In this document: one piece after another, positions 19,806-30,125 of the stretch
How positions within the stretch are numbered: the stretch's first letter is position 1
How the letters are laid out: each line of letters begins with the position of its first letter
Assembly: GCF_005877005.1 (NCBI RefSeq)
Contig: NZ_SSNH01000002.1
Coordinates: 310,001-374,000, forward strand
Direction: 5' to 3'
DNA length: 64,000 bases
DNA from: Sinomonas susongensis
GTDB taxonomy: Bacteria > Actinomycetota > Actinomycetes > Actinomycetales > Micrococcaceae
Notes under the pieces: generated by a model
The model's database searches: none
The model's input: only the letters and a program-made list of their open reading frames with translations
What the model was told of the DNA's origin: nothing
Program-made: the position numbers and the translations under genes

Positions 19806-21350
19806 CTACTCCTTGCTCTGGGCCTTCCGCTCGACGAGCCCGCGCACGGCGTCGATGAACGTCGTGCCACGCTGCGCGTAGGACGCGAACTGGTCCATCG
19901 AGGCGGCCGCCGGCGCCATGAGCACCGTGTCGCCCGTCCCCGCGGCCTCCGCCGCGCGCTCGACAGCGGCGGCCATGATGGTCGCCCCGTCGGGCCGGTC
20001 CTCTTCAGTGTCGCCCGGGTCGATGCGGATGACCGGGACATTCGGCGCGTGTCGCCTGAGCGCCCCCGCGAGGTCGCTGCTGTCGACACCGATCAGCACA
20101 ACTGTCTTGAGCCGGGACGAGTGCCGCGCGATGAGCTCGTCGTACGTCACCCCCTTGGACAGCCCGCCGGCGATCCATACGACGGAGCCGAACGCCGCGA
20201 GTGAGGCGCTCGCTGCGTGGGGGTTGGTCGCCTTCGAGTCATTGACCCAGACGACGCCGTCGATCGTCGCCACGGGCTGGATCCGGTGATCGCCCGGGAG
20301 ATAGCTGCGCAGGCCGTCGCGGACCGCGACGGGTTCAACGCCGAAGGCGCGCACGAGGGCAGCCGCTGCGAGGGCGTTGGCCACCATGTGGCGGGGCGCG
20401 ATCTCCCCGAGGTCCGCGACGGACGCGAGCTCGGCCGCGTGGTCCCGCCGCTCCGGGATGTACGCCCGGTCCACGAGGAGTCCGTCGACCACCCCGAGCA
20501 TGCTCAGCCCAGGAGTGCGCGTCGTGAAGCCGATCGCCCGGCAGCCCTCGACGACGTCGGCTTCCTCGACCATCCGCTCGGTCTCGATCTGCTCGGCGTT
20601 GTAGACGGCGGCCTTCTGGGTGTTGCGGTAGATCTTGGCCTTGTCCGCGAGGTAGGCCTCGTACGAGCCGTGCCAGTCCACGTGGTCCTCGGCGACATTG
20701 AGCACGACCGACGCGACGGGCGAGAGGGATTCCGCCCAGTGCAGCTGGAAGCTCGAGAGCTCGACCACGAACGCGTCGTACTCCACCGGCTCTCGGATCG
20801 CGTCGAGGATCGGCGTCCCCACGTTGCCCACGGCAACAGCCTTGAGACCCGCGGCGCGGAGCATTGACTCGGCCATCCCCACCGTCGTCGTCTTCCCGTT
20901 GGTGCCCGTGACCGCGAGCCACGCGGCTGCCTTCCTGCCGCGCCGCGACCGGACTCGCCAGGCCAGCTCGACGTCGCCCCAGACGGGGATGTCCTTGCGT
21001 GCGGCCGCGGCCAGGACGGCCTGGTCCGGGCGCCAGCCCGGCGACGTGACGACGAGGTCCGGCAGTTCCCCCTCGACCCGCGGAAGCGCCTGGACCGCCT
21101 CGGGGCCGAGCAGCACGTCGACCGCCCCTACGATCCGGAGGGTCTCTGCCTGGGCCTGCGTGCGGTCTGTCACCGATCCGTCGACGACGACGACGCTCGC
21201 GCCCAGCTCGATGAGCGTGTCGGCCGCCGCGAATCCGGAGATGCCGATTCCGGTGACGACCACTCGCAGCCCTGCCCAGTCGGCGTCCCAGGAGGTGAGC
21301 GATGCGAGCCGCTCACGCCGTCGTTCCACGGAGTCCCTTCCCCCGGTCAC
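19806..21350 (-). CDS. murD: UDP-N-acetylmuramoyl-L-alanine-D-glutamate ligase
   Basis: Adds D-glutamate to UDP-MurNAc-L-Ala. The 514-residue protein shows [22 protein letters not shown] at the N-terminus, the ATP loop [54 protein letters not shown], and [20 protein letters not shown]. It is longer than E. coli MurD (438) because of insertions around residues 300-340. The start is the GTG at 21350, overlapping the mraY stop (GTGA); the in-frame extension upstream is a shadow on mraY. It is followed after three bases by ftsW. Confidence 0.95.
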   Translation of the reverse strand: MTGGRDSVERRRERLASLTSWDADWAGLRVVVTGIGISGFAAADTLIELGASVVVVDGSVTDRTQAQAETLRIVGAVDVLLGPEAVQALPRVEGELPDLVVTSPGWRPDQAVLAAAARKDIPVWGDVELAWRVRSRRGRKAAAWLAVTGTNGKTTTVGMAESMLRAAGLKAVAVGNVGTPILDAIREPVEYDAFVVELSSFQLHWAESLSPVASVVLNVAEDHVDWHGSYEAYLADKAKIYRNTQKAAVYNAEQIETERMVEEADVVEGCRAIGFTTRTPGLSMLGVVDGLLVDRAYIPERRDHAAELASVADLGEIAPRHMVANALAAAALVRAFGVEPVAVRDGLRSYLPGDHRIQPVATIDGVVWVNDSKATNPHAASASLAAFGSVVWIAGGLSKGVTYDELIARHSSRLKTVVLIGVDSSDLAGALRRHAPNVPVIRIDPGDTEEDRPDGATIMAAAVERAAEAAGTGDTVLMAPAAASMDQFASYAQRGTTFIDAVRGLVERKAQSKE

Positions 21351-22456
21351 AGTCCAGCCACCCACTCCGCGTAGAACACCGCCAGTGCGACGGCCACGAA
21401 GAGCCCCGCAAGAATCCAGAATCTGACGACAACCGTCACCTCGGCCCAGCCCTTGAGTTCGAAGTGGTGCTGGAGAGGTGCCATCTTGAACAGCCGTCTG
21501 CCCTTGGTGAGCTTGAAGAAGCCCACCTGGAGGATGACCGAGAGCGTGATGAGCACGAACAGGCCGCCCATGATGCCGAGCAGGAGTTCCGTGCGGGTGA
21601 GGATCGCGAAGCCGGCGATAGCAGCCCCGATCGCGAGCGAACCGGTGTCGCCCATGAAGATCTTCGCCGGCGACGTGTTCCACCACAGGAATCCGACCAG
21701 CGCGGCGCTCATGATCGCCGCGAGCAGCGCGAGGTCGAGCGGGTCGCGGACCTGGTAGCAGACCGAGCCGGGGACGCGAGCAGAGCCGCAGTGCTGGTTG
21801 CTCTGCCAGATCCCCATGAGCGTGTAGGCGCCGAAGATCATGATCGATGCCCCCGCGGCGAGGCCGTCGAGGCCGTCCGTGAGGTTCACGCCGTTGCTGG
21901 CCGCCGTGACGAGGAAGTTCGCCCAGATGACGAAGAGGATGGCCCCGAGGACCGTACCGCCGAACGCAAGGTTGAGCCACGGGACGTCGCGGAGGAACGA
22001 GATCATCGTGGACGCGGGCGTCCTGCCCTGGCCGTCCGGGAACTGCAGGACGAGCAGCGCGAAGACGATGCCGATCGCGCCCTGCCCGATGAGCTTGGCT
22101 CGGGCGCTCAGGCCAAGACTGCGCTGCTTCGAGATCTTGATGAAGTCGTCCAGGAAGCCCACGACCCCCATGCCCACCATGAGGAACAGGAGGAGCATGC
22201 CGGACATGGTGGGGCCACCTGCGTCCGGATGCATGAGCCACACGATCAGATGCGCCAGGAAGTACGAGATCACCGTCGCGAGGACGAAGACCGCCCCGCC
22301 CATGGTCGGTGTGCCGCGCTTCGTGTGGTGGCTCGTCGGTCCATCGTCCCGGATGAACTGCCCGTAGCCCTTGTGGACCAGCAGCCGGATAAACACCGGC
22401 GTGCCGACGAAGGCGAGTACGAGGGCGAGCCCGGCACCGATCAGCAGTGCGATCAC
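21347..22456 (-). CDS. mraY: phospho-N-acetylmuramoyl-pentapeptide transferase
   Basis: Transfers phospho-MurNAc-pentapeptide to undecaprenyl phosphate, making lipid I. The 369-residue membrane protein has about ten TM segments. Active-site motifs seen are [20 protein letters not shown] (Asp-Asp pair), [13 protein letters not shown], and [22 protein letters not shown] near the C-terminus carries the HxxxKG region. [11 protein letters not shown] is the cytoplasmic loop-1 motif. It overlaps murF and murD at either end (ATGA and GTGA). Confidence 0.97.
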   Translation of the reverse strand: MIALLIGAGLALVLAFVGTPVFIRLLVHKGYGQFIRDDGPTSHHTKRGTPTMGGAVFVLATVISYFLAHLIVWLMHPDAGGPTMSGMLLLFLMVGMGVVGFLDDFIKISKQRSLGLSARAKLIGQGAIGIVFALLVLQFPDGQGRTPASTMISFLRDVPWLNLAFGGTVLGAILFVIWANFLVTAASNGVNLTDGLDGLAAGASIMIFGAYTLMGIWQSNQHCGSARVPGSVCYQVRDPLDLALLAAIMSAALVGFLWWNTSPAKIFMGDTGSLAIGAAIAGFAILTRTELLLGIMGGLFVLITLSVILQVGFFKLTKGRRLFKMAPLQHHFELKGWAEVTVVVRFWILAGLFVAVALAVFYAEWVAGL

Positions 22457-23958
22457 ATGAGCTCCGTTCGCGCGGTGTCAGTGGGCTGAGCCTGCGCGGC
22501 CCATGCTATCCGATCGCCGAGGTGCCGCAGTCCAACCCCGTTGGACGACTTCACGAGGACGAGGTCGCCGGGTTCGAGTTCGCTCTCGAGGAGCGCGTAG
22601 GCCTCGTCGATGTCCTCGACGAACGAGCATTCGTCGCCCCAGGAGCCTTCGTTGATCGCGGAGATGTACAGCGGGCGGGCCTCGCGCCCGACGACGACGA
22701 GACGGTCGATGTTGAGCCGCACGACGAGGGTGCCGACGGCCGTGTGGGCGGCGATCGATTCGTCGCCCAGTTCGAGCATCGCGCCGAGCACGGCCCACGT
22801 GCGTCGGCCGGGCCCGAGGGCGGCGAGCGTCTGGAGGGCCGCACGCATGGACTCGGGGTTGGCGTTGTACGCGTCGTTGATCACGGTCACGCCGTCAGGG
22901 CGGTCGGTGCGCTCCATGCGCCAGCGGCTCGCGGCCCCCTGGGCGGAGAGGGACTCCGCGATGGCCTCCGTCGGCACGCCGGCCGCGTGGGCCGCGGCCG
23001 CGGCGCCGAGGAGGTTCCCCACGTGGTGGGCTCCGATGAGCCGGCTGTGGACCGGCACCGGCGCGTCTCCCCCGATGCTCAGCCCGAACACCGGCCTGCC
23101 CTCCGCATCGGTGTGGCTGTCGACGGCGGCGACGAGGGTGCCTCGCCCGGCCGCCTCCTCTGCCGTCTCGGGGTGGACGGTGAAGAACGACTTCCGTGCG
23201 GAGGTCCTGGCTTCCATGGCCCGGACCCGGGGGTCGTCGAAATTCAGGACGGCGGTCCCCTCGGGGGCGAGTGCCTCGACAAGTTCGCCCTTGGCGATCG
23301 CGATGTTCTCGACGCCCCCGAACTCACCGGCGTGCGCACTGCCGACGACGAGGACGACCCCGATGTCGGGGACGACGATGTCGGCGAGGTACCGGATGTG
23401 CCCGATGCCCGTCGCACCCATCTCGATCACGAGGTAGCGGGTCGATTCGTCGGCGGTGAACACCGTGAGCGGGACCCCGACCTCCCCGTTGTACGAGCCT
23501 TGGGGCGAGATCGTCGCGGCCTCACCGGCGGAACCATCGGGAGTCGAGCGGAAGATCCCCGCGACGAGGTCCTTCGTGGTCGTCTTCCCGGCCGAGCCTG
23601 TGATGCCCACGACCGTGAACGCCTGCCCACGCGCGGCGCGAGCTTCACGGATCCGCCGGACGGCTTCCTTCGCAAGCGCGCCCATGGCGAGCACCGCGTC
23701 GGTCACGACGACGGCGGGGAAGGGGATCCCGGCGTCGTCGGTCACCTCGCGCTCACTGAGCGCCAGCACCGCGCCGGCCGCGAATGCTGCCCCGACGAAG
23801 CTGTGCCCATCGGTGCGTTCGCCCGGCTTCGCGACGTACAGCGAGCCCTCACGAGCCTCCCGCGAATCCGTCGTCACGTGGGTGGGGATGGTCTGCGGAT
23901 CGCCCACGAGGCGCCCGCCGGTGATGCGGGCGATCTCCGCCGCGCTGAACTCAATCAT
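22453..23958 (-). CDS. murF: UDP-MurNAc-tripeptide-D-alanyl-D-alanine ligase
   Basis: Adds the D-Ala-D-Ala dipeptide to complete the pentapeptide. The 501-residue protein begins [20 protein letters not shown], has the ATP loop [18 protein letters not shown], then [30 protein letters not shown] and [17 protein letters not shown], all MurF signatures. It overlaps mraY by four bases and murE by eight, so the three genes are tightly coupled. Confidence 0.96.
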   Translation of the reverse strand: MIEFSAAEIARITGGRLVGDPQTIPTHVTTDSREAREGSLYVAKPGERTDGHSFVGAAFAAGAVLALSEREVTDDAGIPFPAVVVTDAVLAMGALAKEAVRRIREARAARGQAFTVVGITGSAGKTTTKDLVAGIFRSTPDGSAGEAATISPQGSYNGEVGVPLTVFTADESTRYLVIEMGATGIGHIRYLADIVVPDIGVVLVVGSAHAGEFGGVENIAIAKGELVEALAPEGTAVLNFDDPRVRAMEARTSARKSFFTVHPETAEEAAGRGTLVAAVDSHTDAEGRPVFGLSIGGDAPVPVHSRLIGAHHVGNLLGAAAAAHAAGVPTEAIAESLSAQGAASRWRMERTDRPDGVTVINDAYNANPESMRAALQTLAALGPGRRTWAVLGAMLELGDESIAAHTAVGTLVVRLNIDRLVVVGREARPLYISAINEGSWGDECSFVEDIDEAYALLESELEPGDLVLVKSSNGVGLRHLGDRIAWAAQAQPTDTARTELM

Positions 23959-25606
23959 CGGTTCTGGACTCTATCTGCTCATCGACGGGGCCGAGGAATC
24001 CGCGCGCCACGAGGGCCTCGCGGAGCTCGACGCGGTCGTCGAGGGCGTGGTTGACACCCTTGACTTCCTGGAACACCTCATGGCCGCGGCCGGCAACGAG
24101 GACGACGTCGTCCTCATGGGCGAGTTCGACGGCGCGTCGGATGGCCTCCGCGCGGGAGGCGACCTCCTCGATCGTACGGCCGAGGGACCGTGCACCGTCT
24201 TCGCTCCGGGCGCCCTCCACGACGTCCTGGCGGATTGCTGCCGGATCCTCGTCGTGCGGGTCGTCGTCGGTCACGATGACTACCTCGGCCCCGCGGACGG
24301 CCACGGCTCCCATGAGCGGCCTCTTGCCCTGATCGCGCTGCCCCGTGGCGCCGAAGACGACGATCACGCGGCCGCTCCCCTCGGCTGGGCGCACCGCGGC
24401 GAGAGCCCGCTCGAGCGCATCGGGGTTGTGGGCGAAGTCGACGACGGCCGCGGGCCGCGTGCCCACGAGCTGCATCCGGCCGGGGACCTCGACGCTGAAG
24501 GGGTCGGCGTCGTCGGCCGCCTGCTGGATCCTGTCGAGCGGGACGCCCGCGGCGTGGACCAGGAGCGCGGCAAGGGACGCGTTGGCGACGTTGAACGCCC
24601 CTGGCAGCCCGGTTCGGAGCCGCAGGGAACTGCCGTCCGGGCCCGCGAGTTCGAAGGCCGTCCCTAGGCCCTCGCGGCGGCTGTCCGCGAGCGTCCAGTC
24701 GGCCGGGGCGCCTGCGAGCGAGAGCGTCGTGACGGGGATGGGAGCAGTGTCCGCAAGGCGGCGCCCCCACGAGTCATCGACGACGACGACGCCGCGGCCC
24801 GTGCGCTCAGGCGTGAAGAGGCGCGCCTTGGCCGCGAAGTAGTCCTCCATCGTCACGTGCAGGTCGAGATGGTCCTGGGTCAGGTTCGTGAAGCCGGCAG
24901 CGTCATAGCGGACGCCGTCGACCCGGCGGTACTCGATCGCGTGCGACGAGACCTCCATCGACGCCGCCGTGACGCCCTTCTCCCGCATGAGCGCGAGCAG
25001 AGCGTGGACATCGGTCGACTCAGGAGTGGTGAGACGGCTGGGAATCGCTTCGCCGCCCGCCACGATCTCGATCGTCCCGATGAGCCCAGTCCGGTGCCCG
25101 AGGGCCTCCAGGAGCGAGTTCGCGAAGTAGGTCGTGGTCGTCTTGCCGTTGGTGCCCGTGACCCCGATGAGCACCGGGCGGGAAGCAGACTCCGGCTGGC
25201 TCTCGAAGACGAAGGCGGCGACGGGTCCGACGGCGGCTCTCGCGTCGTCGACCACGAGGACCGGGATGGTCTCGTCCTCGTCGAGTGCGAGGAGATGTGC
25301 GCCGGCCGCGTCCGTCAGGACCGCGACGGCGCCGGCCTCGACGGCCTGGGGCACGAACGAGGCCCCGTGCCGGCCAGTCCCGGGCACCGCGACGTAGAGG
25401 TCACCGGGCTCGACGCTCCGGGAGTCCAGGGACACTCCGGTGAGCTCGACGTCAGCAGTGCCTTCGCGCGGAAGCCCGAGCAGTTCTGCCACCTCGGCGA
25501 GCGGGACGGGTCTGGTGTGCTGTGGACGGAAAGCCGATCTCGGCACCGCGCCTCCGTGGGGCGCGGACGGATTGTCCGCAGAACTCGCGTGCTCGCTCAC
25601 ATTCAC
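23951..25606 (-). CDS. murE: UDP-MurNAc-dipeptide ligase MurE (third-position diamino acid)
   Basis: Adds the third residue of the stem peptide. The 551-residue protein shows [20 protein letters not shown] (ATP loop), EVSSHAIEYRRVDGVRYD, TNLTQDHLDLHVTMEDYFAAKARLF and VDFAHNPDALERALAAV. The substrate-selecting loop reads DDPHDEDP, whereas diaminopimelate-adding MurE enzymes have DNPR. Loss of the arginine fits an L-lysine-adding enzyme, as expected for Micrococcaceae with Lys-type peptidoglycan; this is inference. GTG starts occur at 25606 and 25600; the second has GAAGGTG about three bases upstream, the first lacks a clear site. It is 121 bases downstream of ftsI. Confidence 0.95.
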   Translation of the reverse strand: MNVSEHASSADNPSAPHGGAVPRSAFRPQHTRPVPLAEVAELLGLPREGTADVELTGVSLDSRSVEPGDLYVAVPGTGRHGASFVPQAVEAGAVAVLTDAAGAHLLALDEDETIPVLVVDDARAAVGPVAAFVFESQPESASRPVLIGVTGTNGKTTTTYFANSLLEALGHRTGLIGTIEIVAGGEAIPSRLTTPESTDVHALLALMREKGVTAASMEVSSHAIEYRRVDGVRYDAAGFTNLTQDHLDLHVTMEDYFAAKARLFTPERTGRGVVVVDDSWGRRLADTAPIPVTTLSLAGAPADWTLADSRREGLGTAFELAGPDGSSLRLRTGLPGAFNVANASLAALLVHAAGVPLDRIQQAADDADPFSVEVPGRMQLVGTRPAAVVDFAHNPDALERALAAVRPAEGSGRVIVVFGATGQRDQGKRPLMGAVAVRGAEVVIVTDDDPHDEDPAAIRQDVVEGARSEDGARSLGRTIEEVASRAEAIRRAVELAHEDDVVLVAGRGHEVFQEVKGVNHALDDRVELREALVARGFLGPVDEQIESRTDD

Positions 25607-25727
25607 CTTCGTTGCATTTCGGGGATTCCAACTCTAGCCGCTGGACGGGAGGCAGATCGGGCCCGCCCCCGCGGCCCGGGGGATGCCGGATCGCCCCTGC
25701 TCCCCGCCAGCGGCTGGCTGTTCTGGA

Positions 25728-27596
25728 CTACTGCGCGTACTGCGGGTAGGCGACCGGGGTCCCAGTCGACGGAGGGACGTTGTAGAGCCGCAGCGCCTGC
25801 GACATGATGCTCCGGAAGACCGGGCCCTGAGTGATGCCGTAGATGTTGCCCTGCGGGCGCTGGATGACGACCGCCACGATGAACCGCGGGTTCTCGATCG
25901 GCGCCATGCCGATGAGCGAGGCCGTGTACCCGTCGTAGCCCGGCGTCCCGTCGTCGCGTGGCGCCTGCGACGTGCCCGTCTTCGCACCCACCCGGTACCC
26001 CGGAATGCCGGCGTCCTTGACCTCGCCCATCGTCACGTCGCTCTCGAGCATGTTCTTGACGAGCTGCGCAGTCTGCGGGCTCACGACCTGGGTGCCCGGC
26101 TTCGCCGGAGACTTGCTCTCGACGCCGTTCGATCCGACGTAGCCGTCGATGAGGCGGGGCTGCACCATCGTGCCGTTGTTGGCGATCGCGTCGTAGGCGC
26201 GCACCGTCTGCAGCGTCGACTGAGTGACGCCCTGACCGAACAGGACGGTGTTCTGCTGGCGGACGTCCCACTTGTCAGGAGTCGCGAAGATGCCCGATGC
26301 CTCGCCGGGAAGACCGATGTCCGGCGTCTGGCCGATGCCGAACTTCGTGAAGTAGTCGTAGCGCTGCTGGTTCGTCAGCGCCTGACCGGCCAGGACGGTG
26401 CCGGTGTTCATCGAGTAGCCGAGGATGCCGGCGAGCGTGCGGTTCTCCGTCCCGTGGGTGAAGGCGTCGCTGAAGGTCTGCCCATCGATCGTCACGGTCG
26501 GCGGGACGGTGTATTGGCTCAACGGGTTCGCCTTGCCCTCTTGGATGAGGGCCGACATCGTGAGCGCCTTCTCGACCGATCCGGGCTCGTAGGTGGCGCT
26601 CACCGCGCGAACTCCCCTGTCCTGTGCAGCGGTCTTCGACGGGTCGTTCGGATCGACCGGGTTCGTGTCGGCCATCGCGAGGATGTCTCCGGTCTTGGCG
26701 TCCATGACGATCGCGTTGCCCCATTCCGCGTGGAGCTGGTCGACCGAGGACTGCACCGCCTGCTGAGCGAAGTACTGCAGGTCGGAGTTGATGGTCAGCT
26801 TGACGGTCTGCCCGTTCTGCGCCGGCTTCAGGTCATCCGTTGCAACCGGGATGCGCAGCCCGTCGGCCCCTATCTCGTACGTCCGCTTTCCGTCCGTGCC
26901 CGAGAGCAGCGAGTTCTGCGTCTGCTCGATGCCGGCGAGGCCGGTTCCGTCGCTCCCGACGAAGCCGACAAGGTTGCCTCCCACGGCTCCCTGAGGATAG
27001 ACGCGTTGGGACGTGCCTTCCGAGAAGATGCCCGGGAAGGCCAGGTCGGAGACGCGCGACTCGACGTCCGGCGTGACGTTCCGGGCCACGTAGTTGAACT
27101 TCTTGCCTCCGGTCACGGCCGCTGTGACGCCGTCCACCGTCATGCCCAGCGCGCTTGCGAGGTCCGAGATCGCCTGGCTCCTGGTCACGGTGACGAGCTT
27201 CGTTCCGTCGCCGTCCTTCTCCGTGCGCTGGTAGTCCTTGAAGTTCGAGGACACGGTCTGGTCGACTGTGATGTTGTAGCGGATGACGCTCTGGGCGAGG
27301 ATCTTGCCGGACGCGTCGACGATCTCACCGCGTTCGGCCGGAAGCACGGTCGTCTGGAGCCGTTTGTCGAGCGCGGCCTGGGCATAGCCGCCGATGTCCA
27401 GCCCCTGGACCATGACGAGCCGGCCGCCGATGACCAGCAGCAGCACGAGCATGAGGCCGACTCCGAGGCGGAGCCGACGGGTGACGTGTGGAATCCGCAG
27501 GGGTGCACGCGAGCCGCCCCGGCCTGCCATCGTCCGCCCCGTCTGCGCCGTGCTCCTGCTCGCTCTGGCCACGCTCACGTCCCTCGCTCGTTCCAT
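25728..27596 (-). CDS. ftsI: septal class B penicillin-binding protein FtsI/PBP3
   Basis: Transpeptidase that crosslinks septal peptidoglycan. The 622-residue protein has a 40-residue Arg/Ser-rich cytoplasmic tail, a membrane anchor at about 44-63 (LGVGLMLVLLLVIGGRLVMV), a dimerisation domain starting LPAERGEIVDASGKILA, and the penicillin-binding domain. Active-site motifs are EPGSVEK (serine near 341, SxxK), SMNTG (SxN, near 395) and GAKTGTS (KTG, near 538). It follows ftsL by 23 bases. There are no PASTA domains, which distinguishes it from PBP2x of firmicutes. Confidence 0.96.
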   Translation of the reverse strand: MERARDVSVARASRSTAQTGRTMAGRGGSRAPLRIPHVTRRLRLGVGLMLVLLLVIGGRLVMVQGLDIGGYAQAALDKRLQTTVLPAERGEIVDASGKILAQSVIRYNITVDQTVSSNFKDYQRTEKDGDGTKLVTVTRSQAISDLASALGMTVDGVTAAVTGGKKFNYVARNVTPDVESRVSDLAFPGIFSEGTSQRVYPQGAVGGNLVGFVGSDGTGLAGIEQTQNSLLSGTDGKRTYEIGADGLRIPVATDDLKPAQNGQTVKLTINSDLQYFAQQAVQSSVDQLHAEWGNAIVMDAKTGDILAMADTNPVDPNDPSKTAAQDRGVRAVSATYEPGSVEKALTMSALIQEGKANPLSQYTVPPTVTIDGQTFSDAFTHGTENRTLAGILGYSMNTGTVLAGQALTNQQRYDYFTKFGIGQTPDIGLPGEASGIFATPDKWDVRQQNTVLFGQGVTQSTLQTVRAYDAIANNGTMVQPRLIDGYVGSNGVESKSPAKPGTQVVSPQTAQLVKNMLESDVTMGEVKDAGIPGYRVGAKTGTSQAPRDDGTPGYDGYTASLIGMAPIENPRFIVAVVIQRPQGNIYGITQGPVFRSIMSQALRLYNVPPSTGTPVAYPQYAQ

Positions 27597-27619
27597 CTGC
27601 CCGGCGCCGGGCCTCTCGG

Positions 27620-28267
27620 CTACTGGCCGGGCGTCTTCTGCTTCGGCGCGGGTACCGTCCCGCCGTTGAGCACCACCGGCGGGGCCGGGGCGGCCGGTGC
27701 CGTTGCCTTCGGCGCCGGAGATGCGGCTGGCGTCGCCTTGACCGCGGCATTGGTCTGCTTCAGCGCGTCCGCGGCGGGCGCAGGGCTTGCGGGAGTCGCG
27801 CTGTACCCGGCAACTTCGGGTGCCGCGATGACCGCGCCCTGCGGCGTGCCCTTCGCGGCAGGCTTCGGCTGGCCGGTGACCAGAAGCGTCTTGAGGTCGA
27901 TCTGACCCTTCGACGTCGCCGCCACCATTCCCAATTGTGCCGCCCGGGCAGCCAGATTCTGGGGAGCCTCGTAGTTTTGGACACGCTGCTGCAGGTCCTG
28001 GTTCTGCTGCTCGAGCCCGAGCTGCTCGCTCCGGAGCTGGACGAGCTGGTACTGACCGGACGTGACGGAGATGTTCAGCACGAGCACAGTGACGAGCGCC
28101 GCTGCGAGGACGCCGAGGCAGAAGATGGCAAACGGGGCCCGCCGCCGGACGGGGAGGGTGCTGACGAGCGAGAGGGGTGCCCGTTGGGGCGCACTGGCCG
28201 GTGCGGGGCGCCCCGCTACGGCTGAGGTGCCCGACGTCATGGCCTTCGCCTGGGCTGCTGCGCTCAT
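27620..28267 (-). CDS. ftsL: FtsL-like divisome protein
   Basis: The 215-residue bitopic protein has an Ala-rich N-terminus, a membrane segment at about 45-68 ([20 protein letters not shown]), and a short coiled coil ([20 protein letters not shown], then [22 protein letters not shown]), the classic FtsL/DivIC pattern. After the coiled coil is an unusual 90-residue Ala/Pro/Lys-rich tail. The assignment rests on position between rsmH and ftsI and on topology, since FtsL sequences are weakly conserved. The ATG at 28267 overlaps the rsmH stop by four bases; the longer upstream frame is a shadow of rsmH. Confidence 0.88.
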   Translation of the reverse strand: MSAAAQAKAMTSGTSAVAGRPAPASAPQRAPLSLVSTLPVRRRAPFAIFCLGVLAAALVTVLVLNISVTSGQYQLVQLRSEQLGLEQQNQDLQQRVQNYEAPQNLAARAAQLGMVAATSKGQIDLKTLLVTGQPKPAAKGTPQGAVIAAPEVAGYSATPASPAPAADALKQTNAAVKATPAASPAPKATAPAAPAPPVVLNGGTVPAPKQKTPGQ

Positions 28268-29262
28268 CGTGTGCTCCTGACCTTGATGCGTTCGGCGGCT
28301 CGCAGTCGGGCCGAGGCGGCCCGGGGGTTCTCTTCGATCTCTTCGGCAGTCGGGACCTCGGTGCCCCGTGTCACGAGCTTCAGCTCCGGTCGGTGCTCCT
28401 CGAGTTCGACCGGGAATCCGGGCGGCGCGGTGGAGCGCGAGCGGGACTGGAGGGCGTTCTTGACGATCCGGTCCTCGAGGGAGTGGTAGGACATGACGAC
28501 GATCCGTCCGCCGAGGCGAAGCGAGTCGACCGCAGCCGGCACGGCCCGCTCGAGCACATCGAGTTCTTCGTTGACCTCGATCCGCAGCGCCTGGAACGTC
28601 CGCTTTGCGGGGTGACCGCCCGTGCGCGCCGCGCTGGCCGGCACGACGGACCGGATCGCATCGACGAGCTCGCCCGTGGTTGCGAATGGTCGGGTCGCCC
28701 GCTCCTCGACGATCTTCCGCGCGATACGGCCCGCGAACTTCTCCTCGCCCCATGCCCGGATGATCCGAGTGAGGTCCTCGACGGGATACGTGTTGACCAC
28801 GTCCGCGGCGGTGTGCCCTCGGCTCGTGTCCATCCGCATGTCGAGCGGCGCGTCGTACGAATAGGCGAAGCCCCGCTCGCGCTCGTCGAGCTGGAGCGAG
28901 GACACCCCGAGGTCCATGAGGACGCCATCGGTGCCGTCCAGTCCGAGTCCGTCGAGGACGTCGGGGATATCGTCGTAGACGGCGTGGACGAGCCGAGCAC
29001 GCTCGCCGAACGGCTCGAGGCGTCCACCGGCAAGGCGAAGCGCCTGCTCGTCACGGTCGATGCCCACGAGCGTCACGTCCGGAAAGCGTTCGAGGATGGC
29101 CTCGCTGTGGCCGCCCATCCCCAGCGTCGCATCCACGACGACCGGGCTGCGCCCGGCACTGCGTGCCGCCTCGACTCCGGGCGTGAGGAGGGCGACGCAG
29201 CGCTCCTTCAGCACGGGAACGTGCCGCTCTGATGTCGGGCGGTCGTCGTCCTGCTGCGGCAT
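28264..29262 (-). CDS. rsmH: 16S rRNA (cytosine1402-N4)-methyltransferase
   Basis: Methylates C1402 of 16S rRNA in the P site. The 332-residue protein begins with [21 protein letters not shown] and has the SAM-binding [55 protein letters not shown], and [19 protein letters not shown] plus [11 protein letters not shown] near the end. All are signature stretches of MraW/RsmH. It is the second gene of the dcw cluster, 141 bases after mraZ, and overlaps ftsL by four bases. Confidence 0.97.
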   Translation of the reverse strand: MPQQDDDRPTSERHVPVLKERCVALLTPGVEAARSAGRSPVVVDATLGMGGHSEAILERFPDVTLVGIDRDEQALRLAGGRLEPFGERARLVHAVYDDIPDVLDGLGLDGTDGVLMDLGVSSLQLDERERGFAYSYDAPLDMRMDTSRGHTAADVVNTYPVEDLTRIIRAWGEEKFAGRIARKIVEERATRPFATTGELVDAIRSVVPASAARTGGHPAKRTFQALRIEVNEELDVLERAVPAAVDSLRLGGRIVVMSYHSLEDRIVKNALQSRSRSTAPPGFPVELEEHRPELKLVTRGTEVPTAEEIEENPRAASARLRAAERIKVRSTR

Positions 29263-29403
29263 GTCCCCTCCTTCGCTGCGTTGTCCCGATACTGCGGCTG
29301 GCCGGGATCCCCCTCCGCACCGTGGGTCCCTCCCTGGCTCCGGGGAAGGTGAGCCAGGATGGGGCCGCGGGCGGCTGGAGATCTCGGTCCGCCGACCGTT
29401 GCC

Positions 29404-29835
29404 TCAGAGGAGCCCGGGCAGGGCATCCTCGTCGGTGTCCGAGAAGGAGGCTTCCTTCTCGGCGAGGTAGTCCTCCCATGCCTGGGCGTCCCAGATCTCC
29501 GCCCGGGTTCCCACACCGATCACGGCGAGGTCCCGGTCCAGGCCTGCATACTTCCGCAGGTTCTGGGGGATCGTGACGCGCCCCTGCTTGTCGGGCACCT
29601 CATCAGAGGCTCCAGACAGGAAGACCCGGAGGTAGTCACGCGACTGACGCGAGGAGATAGGGGCTTCTCGCATCTGCTCGTGAATCCGTTCGAACTCTTT
29701 CTGGCTGAAGACGTAGAGGCAGCGTTCCTGGCCCCGTGTCAGAACCAGCCCTTCGGCCAGTTCGTCGCGGTACTTCGCCGGGAGGATGAGCCGCCCCTTC
29801 TCGTCCAGGCGTGGCGAATGCGTACCGAGCAACAC
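29404..29835 (-). CDS. mraZ: MraZ transcriptional regulator of the dcw cluster
   Basis: SpoVT/AbrB-type DNA-binding protein that represses the dcw operon, including itself, by binding repeated TGGGN boxes. The 143-residue protein has two copies of the fold: [24 protein letters not shown] at the N-terminus and [27 protein letters not shown] near the middle. Four in-frame GTG codons (29847, 29844, 29841, 29835) could start it; I took 29835 because family members begin one or two residues before LGTH. A promoter with GTGG repeats lies about 70 bases upstream. Confidence 0.93.
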   Translation of the reverse strand: MLLGTHSPRLDEKGRLILPAKYRDELAEGLVLTRGQERCLYVFSQKEFERIHEQMREAPISSRQSRDYLRVFLSGASDEVPDKQGRVTIPQNLRKYAGLDRDLAVIGVGTRAEIWDAQAWEDYLAEKEASFSDTDEDALPGLL

Positions 29836-29881
29836 CGGCACCACCACCCGTCTGGTCCGAGGGGCAGCACGTCCCTATCCG

Positions 29882-29926
29882 CCCACTTCCCTCTTACAAC
29901 CACCACTTTACTCCACTCTTCCCCAC
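29882..29926 (-). promoter_or_regulatory. MraZ operator: GTGG repeats at 10-bp spacing
   Basis: On the minus strand GTGG begins at 29926 (GTGGGG), 29916 (GTGGAG), 29906 (GTGGTG) and 29886 (GTGGGC), so steps are 10, 10 and 20 bases. MraZ is known to bind direct repeats of TGGGN with this 10-base period at mraZ promoters. The repeats lie on the same face of the helix and cover the promoter spacer, -10 and start region. Confidence 0.68.
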
Positions 29927-29932
29927 CGTCAA
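29905..29932 (-). promoter_or_regulatory. mraZ/dcw promoter
   Basis: On the minus strand TTGACG (29932-29927) is a -35 element, followed after 16 bases by TAAAGT (29910-29905) as -10. This is the clearest two-element promoter in the window and faces mraZ. The spacer and -10 are covered by GTGG repeats. Confidence 0.65.
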
Positions 29933-30076
29933 TGCGACACGGGCCGATTCTTCTGTCAATGCACACGTAAAAACCGCGGAATCTCGCGAGAGATCCGGGG
30001 TGGGGGGAAGTGGGGGGGCTGGTGGACGGGCGGGGAGCGGGATTGGAGGTGGACGGGGAGCCTCAGGACTTAAACG

Positions 30077-30107
30077 CCGAAGGACCCGCGAGAAGCGGGT
30101 CCTTCGG
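30077..30107 (-). terminator. rho-independent-type terminator downstream of DUF3040 gene
   Basis: CCGAAGGACCCGC (30077-30089) and GCGGGTCCTTCGG (30095-30107) form a perfect 13-bp stem around GAGAA. On the minus strand it is followed by a short GTTTAA stretch. It would insulate the dcw promoter from upstream transcripts. Confidence 0.65.
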
Positions 30108-30125
30108 GAGCTCTGCACTACGCGA

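Noticed and set aside
29982-29991. TCTCGCGAGA palindrome as a regulator site
   Set aside because: A single 10-base GC-rich palindrome is expected by chance in this genome and has no known partner; noted only in the spacer description.
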